DNA of 9,436 bases, taken from positions 1-9,436 of the forward strand of contig DFWB01000270.1 in NCBI GenBank assembly GCA_002380675.1, in the 5' to 3' direction. This document shows positions 6,599-9,436 of the stretch, in pieces. Source of the stretch: Akkermansiaceae bacterium UBA4145. Its GTDB lineage: Bacteria > Verrucomicrobiota > Verrucomicrobiia > Verrucomicrobiales > Akkermansiaceae. The translations under genes were made by a program, and so were the position numbers. The notes beneath the pieces were generated by a model. The model saw only the letters and a program-made list of their open reading frames with translations, was not told the DNA's origin and ran no database searches. Position 1 is the first letter of the stretch. Every line of letters starts with the position of its first letter.

Positions 6599-7852
6599 CT
6601 ATGCGGAGAGTTCAGGGAATTCTTTCTGGCACTTTTTCCAGAAAGAAAAAAAGCTGCCCGTAGCGAGGGAGCGAGCCGCCCGGTCTGTTGCTCGATCAAG
6701 AAGGAGAAGCTCGACATCATGACTGGCCAAATCCTGACGGATGCTCGGTATCAAATCAGCAAGAGGTCCGACCTGGGGGCGAAGTGCTACGACTTGACTG
6801 AGTTTCTCCCGCCGTGCCCATTTTGTGATTGATTGAAGTTGATGGGTCTGGGTCACGATTTCGGGCGAAACCCGGAAGTGGTTCTCTGTGCGGAAACAGG
6901 CATCTTCCAATGCGGCCATCAGCCATTTCCGTTTGGGTTCGCAGAATTCAAATTTTTCCCAGGCTTCGAAATTTCCACTTACCAATACTGCCTTTGGCTT
7001 AAGAGTGGAAAGGGGACTGGCTTCGGGGAGTAAATCTTCCTCGTGAACCCAGATGCCAGCATTCCGGTTATCAGGCAGGGTCTCTGGGTCAGGGCTCGGG
7101 TGCGTGATTCGGTCCCTCTCTTGAGCCCCGGGGTGAGCTGCTGTGGGTGTTTCAAGGATCTCAAGGCCCTCCTGCAGGGTATCAAGGAGATCAGGACTCA
7201 TATACTTTTCGATGTTGGACCGCCGTGGCAGATAGGTCTTCCCGGGGGTCTGAAGGCCTGCGACCCACCTCCATGACAGAGTGTTCGATGCTGGATCAGC
7301 ATCGAGGAGATTCTTGAAGAAAAAGTGGGCTCCAAGCTGCCATGGGAGTCGCTCGACATGAATCCACCAGCCGGCGAACCACATACGAGCATGATTGTGC
7401 AAGTAGCCTGTGGTCTGCAGTTCCTTGGCGAAATGATTCATCAGGGCCACCGGACCTTTGGCAGATTGGCACAGGGAAGCTCTTTCTCGTGCCGTTTCGT
7501 AGCGGGGACTGTCGTTGATCAATTGGAGATCATCGAGATAGTTGCTCCACACCTGTGGGCGCAGGGAAAGCCACGCTTTCCAGTAGCGGCGCCAATAGAC
7601 CTCCTGGGTAAATTTCTCGATGGTTGAAGGTGCGTAACGTTCTAAAGGTGCGGTAGAGCATTCCTCCTCCGTAATGAGGCGATGCCTGATGGCAGGGGAA
7701 AGGCGAGAAACGTTCTTGTGTCCCGGCAATACATGATTGCGGTGGCGTGAGTAGCGCCCGGCGAAGGGGACAAATTCCTGAAGTTGCTGAAGAGCATCCG
7801 AGCGGGTGGATGCAAACTGGATCGTATCTGGGGGGAAAAGGTCACGGGTCAT
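6599..7852 (-). CDS. Photolyase/cryptochrome-like FAD protein with swapped domain order
   Basis: This 417-residue protein begins at an ATG at 7852. Residues about 11-235 match the helical FAD-binding domain of photolyases and cryptochromes: V-S-R-L-S-P (48-53), Q-E-V-Y-W-R-R-Y-W-K (83-92), T-G-Y-L-H-N-H-A-R-M (148-157), L-P-W (W171), then D-A-D-P-A-S-N-T-L-S-W-R-W (184-196). By alignment to E. coli PhrB from memory, N190 falls at the flavin-N5 Asn, and W194 and W171 at the inner and middle Trp of the electron-transfer chain. No alpha/beta domain precedes it. After a polar, Pro-rich linker (236-262), residues 263-417 resemble that missing domain: I-W-V-H-E-E-D-L-L, K-R-K-W-L-M-A-A-L, A-R-R-E-K-L-S-Q-V-V-A-L, and a final F-F-S-F-W-K-K-C-Q-K-E-F recalling the F-T-P-F-W-x-A-W that closes it elsewhere. 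The domains thus look circularly permuted. Light-driven DNA repair or blue-light sensing is likely; which one is not shown. The stop is TAG, and no strong Shine-Dalgarno is present. Confidence 0.85.
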   Translation of the reverse strand: MTRDLFPPDTIQFASTRSDALQQLQEFVPFAGRYSRHRNHVLPGHKNVSRLSPAIRHRLITEEECSTAPLERYAPSTIEKFTQEVYWRRYWKAWLSLRPQVWSNYLDDLQLINDSPRYETARERASLCQSAKGPVALMNHFAKELQTTGYLHNHARMWFAGWWIHVERLPWQLGAHFFFKNLLDADPASNTLSWRWVAGLQTPGKTYLPRRSNIEKYMSPDLLDTLQEGLEILETPTAAHPGAQERDRITHPSPDPETLPDNRNAGIWVHEEDLLPEASPLSTLKPKAVLVSGNFEAWEKFEFCEPKRKWLMAALEDACFRTENHFRVSPEIVTQTHQLQSITKWARREKLSQVVALRPQVGPLADLIPSIRQDLASHDVELLLLDRATDRAARSLATGSFFSFWKKCQKEFPELSA

Positions 7853-7863
7853 CAGGCTTGCTC

Positions 7864-7908
7864 TTGAGACAGGGTAGAGCGCTGACTCAGGAGCCTCTAC
7901 GCTCTCAA
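7864..7908 (-). promoter_or_regulatory. Compound hairpin just before the photolyase-like start codon
   Basis: In plus-strand coordinates, ttgaga (7864-7869) pairs with tctcaa (7903-7908), gtagag (7874-7879) pairs with ctctac (7895-7900), and gct pairs with agc inside, around an eight-base loop. That makes about 15 nested pairs with a small internal loop and one bulge. On the minus-strand transcript the structure ends 11 bases before the ATG at 7852, so it covers the region where a ribosome would load. The short purine run AAGAG overlaps its last bases. This could limit or gate translation; the function is inferred. Confidence 0.45.
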
Positions 7909-7949
7909 AGGTTCGCTATCCCCAAGGGAAAATCACATGGAAAATCTTT

Positions 7950-8030
7950 CAGGGTAACAGATGGCCCTGCCTTGCAATAGTGCAAGGGACTTAATGGCTT
8001 TTCAGAAAGCCTGCGGCTATCACCCACAGG
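7950..8030. other. Cluster of four adjacent short hairpins
   Basis: Four inverted repeats occupy 81 bases: caggg/ccctg (7950-7954 and 7965-7969), ccttgca/tgcaagg (7970-7976 and 7981-7987, four-base loop), ggcttt/aaagcc (7996-8001 and 8006-8011), and cctgcgg/ccacagg (8010-8016 and 8024-8030, one G-U pair as RNA). The first two abut without a gap and could stack; the last two share two bases and are mutually limiting. No known riboswitch or tRNA core was recognised. It may be part of a structured leader of the photolyase-like gene or a separate small RNA. Confidence 0.35.
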
Positions 8031-8162
8031 GACGGGATTCAAGCGCCCATCGATCGAGCGTCATGACCTGAGTGACCTGCAGATTAGAGGACTCTCGATG
8101 TCATGTTCAGGCTTGAAGAAAACAGGCGGCCTCACAGTGAGATTTTTTTTCAGTAAGAAGCG

Positions 8163-8846
8163 TCATGCCCAGATTCGGGGTTCCCTTAGATTCTGATCGC
8201 TTGGAGGGTAGGAAATGGCACCGCCAAAAGAGTGACGATAGGCGGACCACGCCGCTGCTGCGGCGTCAACGATGTCATCGGGAGCAAGGTGCCGGACGGG
8301 CAAGAGAAGGTGATCACTCAGGTGCAGGCCGCTCTCTTCGAGGAGTGAAATCCGCTCACGAAATCCACCCCACGTTTTTTTTGAAAAGGTGAGAGGTCGG
8401 CCAGCGTTCATCGCAGTGAAAGAGAGCTCAGGGTGGACTTCAATCACTGGAAACCCCTCTCGCTCTATCCGATTCACTTCTGCAATTTTCGCGCGGAGAT
8501 GAAGGCTCTGCCGGGAGAATGCCCTCCCGTAAAGTTGCCGGCATGTTGCGTTCACATCATTAAACTCTGCATTGAGCCACCTCTCTTCTATCGTGAACCG
8601 TGGCAGTGCCGGGAAAACGCTTCTCCCGCGTTCCGGTCCGAGGGCTCGCCTTGCCTGAGTATCTGCAAGCCTGGTCGGGGCATCCAGGAGCTGAATTGGC
8701 ATATCGATTCCGGCTATTTTCAGTTCTGGTATGCTTTGGAGAACCTTCTCCAGAGAGGCAGAGGATGTCGTCCCAGCTACTGCTCCAGACTGGTTGAGCC
8801 ATACTCCGACCCAGCCTTCTCTGCATCCATCGACTCCTGCGATCAT
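8163..8846 (-). CDS. DUF429 family protein (predicted RNase H-like fold)
   Basis: This 227-residue protein starts at an ATG at 8846 and ends in TGA. It opens with I-A-G-V-D-G-C-R-E-G-W (residues 2-12), the family hallmark with D6 on the first beta strand. Then come A-G-I-D-M-P-I (D48), G-R-S-V-F-P-A (74-80), I-E-V-H-P-E-L-S-F (E136, E140) and D-D-I-V-D-A-A-A-A-A-W near the C-terminus (D190, D191, D194). The spacing of acidic residues fits the RNase H-like fold predicted for the family, which has been proposed to be a nuclease, but no substrate or reaction is established. The length is normal. It follows the FAD oxidoreductase with 134 bases between, and an in-frame TGA lies three bases before its ATG. 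No Shine-Dalgarno is evident. Linkage to the photolyase-like gene 310 bases downstream is by orientation only. Confidence 0.85.
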   Translation of the reverse strand: MIAGVDGCREGWVGVWLNQSGAVAGTTSSASLEKVLQSIPELKIAGIDMPIQLLDAPTRLADTQARRALGPERGRSVFPALPRFTIEERWLNAEFNDVNATCRQLYGRAFSRQSLHLRAKIAEVNRIEREGFPVIEVHPELSFTAMNAGRPLTFSKKTWGGFRERISLLEESGLHLSDHLLLPVRHLAPDDIVDAAAAAWSAYRHSFGGAISYPPSDQNLREPRIWA

Positions 8847-8849
8847 GGG

Positions 8850-8984
8850 TCAGTGTGGGCGACGGGAGTCAAACTCAAATCCTGATCGAACCTGCGATGA
8901 ATCAGATTCTGCCGCAGCTTGGGGGGAGATTGGCTGAAGGCCGGTGCGATTTGTGCGGATGGCGCTTTCAGGTGCTTGATTCAT
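8850..8984 (-). CDS. Possible 44-residue peptide between oxidoreductase and DUF429
   Basis: An ATG at 8984 overlaps the oxidoreductase stop as ATGA. The frame stays open for 44 codons to a TGA at 8852-8850, and three bases later comes the DUF429 ATG in the same frame. This tight fit is what a translationally coupled small gene would show. Against it, the product is polar and rich in Ser, Gln, Pro and Ala, with no Cys pair, membrane segment or known motif. Its third codon positions are not G/C-biased, and a second frame is open over the same bases. It is not DUF2256, the small Cys-rich protein sometimes found beside photolyase genes. It may be a real small gene, an old N-terminal extension of DUF429 cut by a stop, or chance. 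Confidence 0.3.
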   Translation of the reverse strand: MNQAPESAIRTNRTGLQPISPQAAAESDSSQVRSGFEFDSRRPH

Positions 8985-9436
8985 TGACATTTTGAGGTCG
9001 CATTTTCTTTGATGATGAAATCAGCCGTGCGCAGGCCGGAGATCAGTGCTCCCTCGATTGAGGCGCTGGTGCAATGGTCCCCACAGATAAGGACTCCACC
9101 GTGACTCTGGAATGCGTCTTTTTTCTCGGCGTCCGGATCTGGACTCTGCTCCGGCAGAGCACGCCTGATCCGGTCAGTATGCAGGTGTTTCCACAATTGA
9201 ACTTGTTCTCCGAACCACTGTTGAAGTTCGCGAAGAACTGCGGCCTCAAACTGAGTGCCCTGATGGAGGCCCAGCACAGAAACCGAGATTAATGCCTGAT
9301 CATCGGGGGCGTAGGCCGGTGCTACATCAGAGAGCGCGCAGACGTTGTTAACGAGGCCACGCTCCTCTCCATTGAGGGCAATGATGGCCTCTTTCAACGG
9401 AGACCGGGGTGCGGAATAGTAGAGGCCCGTGACTGA
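8981..9436 (-). CDS. FAD-dependent oxidoreductase, C-terminal part (5' end outside window)
   Basis: The frame is open from the right edge to a TGA at 8983-8981, giving the last 151 residues; the N-terminal Rossmann motif lies outside. The visible part starts S-V-T-G-L-Y-Y-S-A-P-R-S-P-L-K-E and continues L-N-G-E-E-R-G-L-V-N-N-V, then S-D-V-A-P-A-Y-A-P, then the strand L-I-S-V-S-V-L-G. Near the C-terminus is G-V-L-I-C-G-D-H, then S-I-E-G-A-L-I-S-G-L-R-T-A-D-F-I, the second flavin-binding motif in which the Gly-Asp pair contacts the FAD. This is the amine oxidase/phytoene desaturase-like fold. These features match a bacterial group annotated only as NAD(P)/FAD-dependent oxidoreductase, with unknown substrate. 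It is the first gene visible in the minus-strand block that leads to DUF429 and the photolyase-like gene, so a shared flavin-linked role is possible but unproven. Confidence 0.87.
   Translation of the reverse strand, partial: SVTGLYYSAPRSPLKEAIIALNGEERGLVNNVCALSDVAPAYAPDDQALISVSVLGLHQGTQFEAAVLRELQQWFGEQVQLWKHLHTDRIRRALPEQSPDPDAEKKDAFQSHGGVLICGDHCTSASIEGALISGLRTADFIIKENATSKCQ

Larger units (their letters stand above)
7853..8162. other. 310-base non-coding stretch upstream of the photolyase-like gene
   Basis: This lies between the stop of DUF429 and the start of the photolyase-like gene, both on minus. It contains no credible protein. It is rich in short inverted repeats: a cluster at 7950-8030 and a compound hairpin at 7864-7908, listed separately. 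The direct repeat tgacct occurs at 8064-8069 and 8073-8078. A run of eight T on the plus strand (8143-8150) follows a very short stem and has no plus-strand gene to end. The gap suggests the photolyase-like gene has its own promoter or a long leader, though no clear promoter boxes were recognised. Confidence 0.5.

Noticed and set aside
6620..6647. 10-bp perfect inverted repeat ttctttctgg/ccagaaagaa with A-rich flank
   Set aside because: It lies within the photolyase-like coding sequence (the F-W-K-K-C-Q-K-E region) and has no T-run in the direction of transcription, so it is not a terminator.
8029..8052. Sequence around gggattcaagc looking like a tRNA T-arm
   Set aside because: The five-base stem does not pair around the loop, and no anticodon or acceptor stem fits upstream.
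8131..8150. Short stem ctca/tgag followed by eight T, resembling a plus-strand terminator
   Set aside because: The stem is only four pairs with a three-base loop, and there is no plus-strand gene upstream to terminate.
8850..8984. Possibility that the small ORF is DUF2256
   Set aside because: The translated peptide has none of the Cys-rich or Trp motifs of that family.
1..9436. CRISPR arrays, tRNA or rRNA genes, or complete insertion sequences
   Set aside because: No regularly spaced direct repeats, no RNA gene cores and no transposase were seen on either strand.

Overview
The window looks like chromosomal DNA from the Planctomycetota-Verrucomicrobiota group. The evidence is family content: exported sulfatases lie beside a DUF1501 protein with a twin-arginine signal and a DUF1549/DUF1553 (PSD1) protein, a pairing abundant in those phyla. 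Most starts lack an obvious Shine-Dalgarno sequence. Verrucomicrobiota seems slightly more likely, but no marker gene here settles it.

Left block (1-5922), exported degradation. A sulfatase tail enters from the left edge (1-261). Thirteen bases later comes a complete S1-type sulfatase on the plus strand (275-1867) with the formylglycine motif C-T-P-S-R. Converging on it from the minus strand is a two-gene operon. The PSD1 protein (5922-3331) is read first, with a CxxCH motif and an internal sugar-binding-like beta domain. The DUF1501 protein (3329-1893) follows one base after its stop. All four products appear to be made for export, consistent with attack on sulfated polysaccharides. That link is inferred from family and neighbourhood.

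Middle (5923-6598). A 386-base non-coding stretch carries three inverted repeats within about 115 bases. Next is a 77-codon plus-strand ORF (6309-6542) resembling the arm-type DNA-binding segment of tyrosine recombinases, without a catalytic domain.

Right block (6599-9436), all minus strand. In transcription order it holds the C-terminal part of an FAD-dependent oxidoreductase (9436-8981), a possible 44-residue peptide fitted between its neighbours (8984-8850), a DUF429 protein of the RNase H-like fold (8846-8163), a 310-base non-coding stretch dense in hairpins, and a 417-residue photolyase/cryptochrome-like protein (7852-6599).

The photolyase-like protein is the main point of interest. Its FAD-binding helical domain is at the N-terminus. 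The remaining C-terminal 155 residues read like the alpha/beta domain that normally precedes it, so the two domains appear to be in swapped (circularly permuted) order. With a flavin oxidoreductase, a DUF429 protein and structured non-coding DNA upstream, this is the best candidate here for an under-described system, probably light- or flavin-linked.
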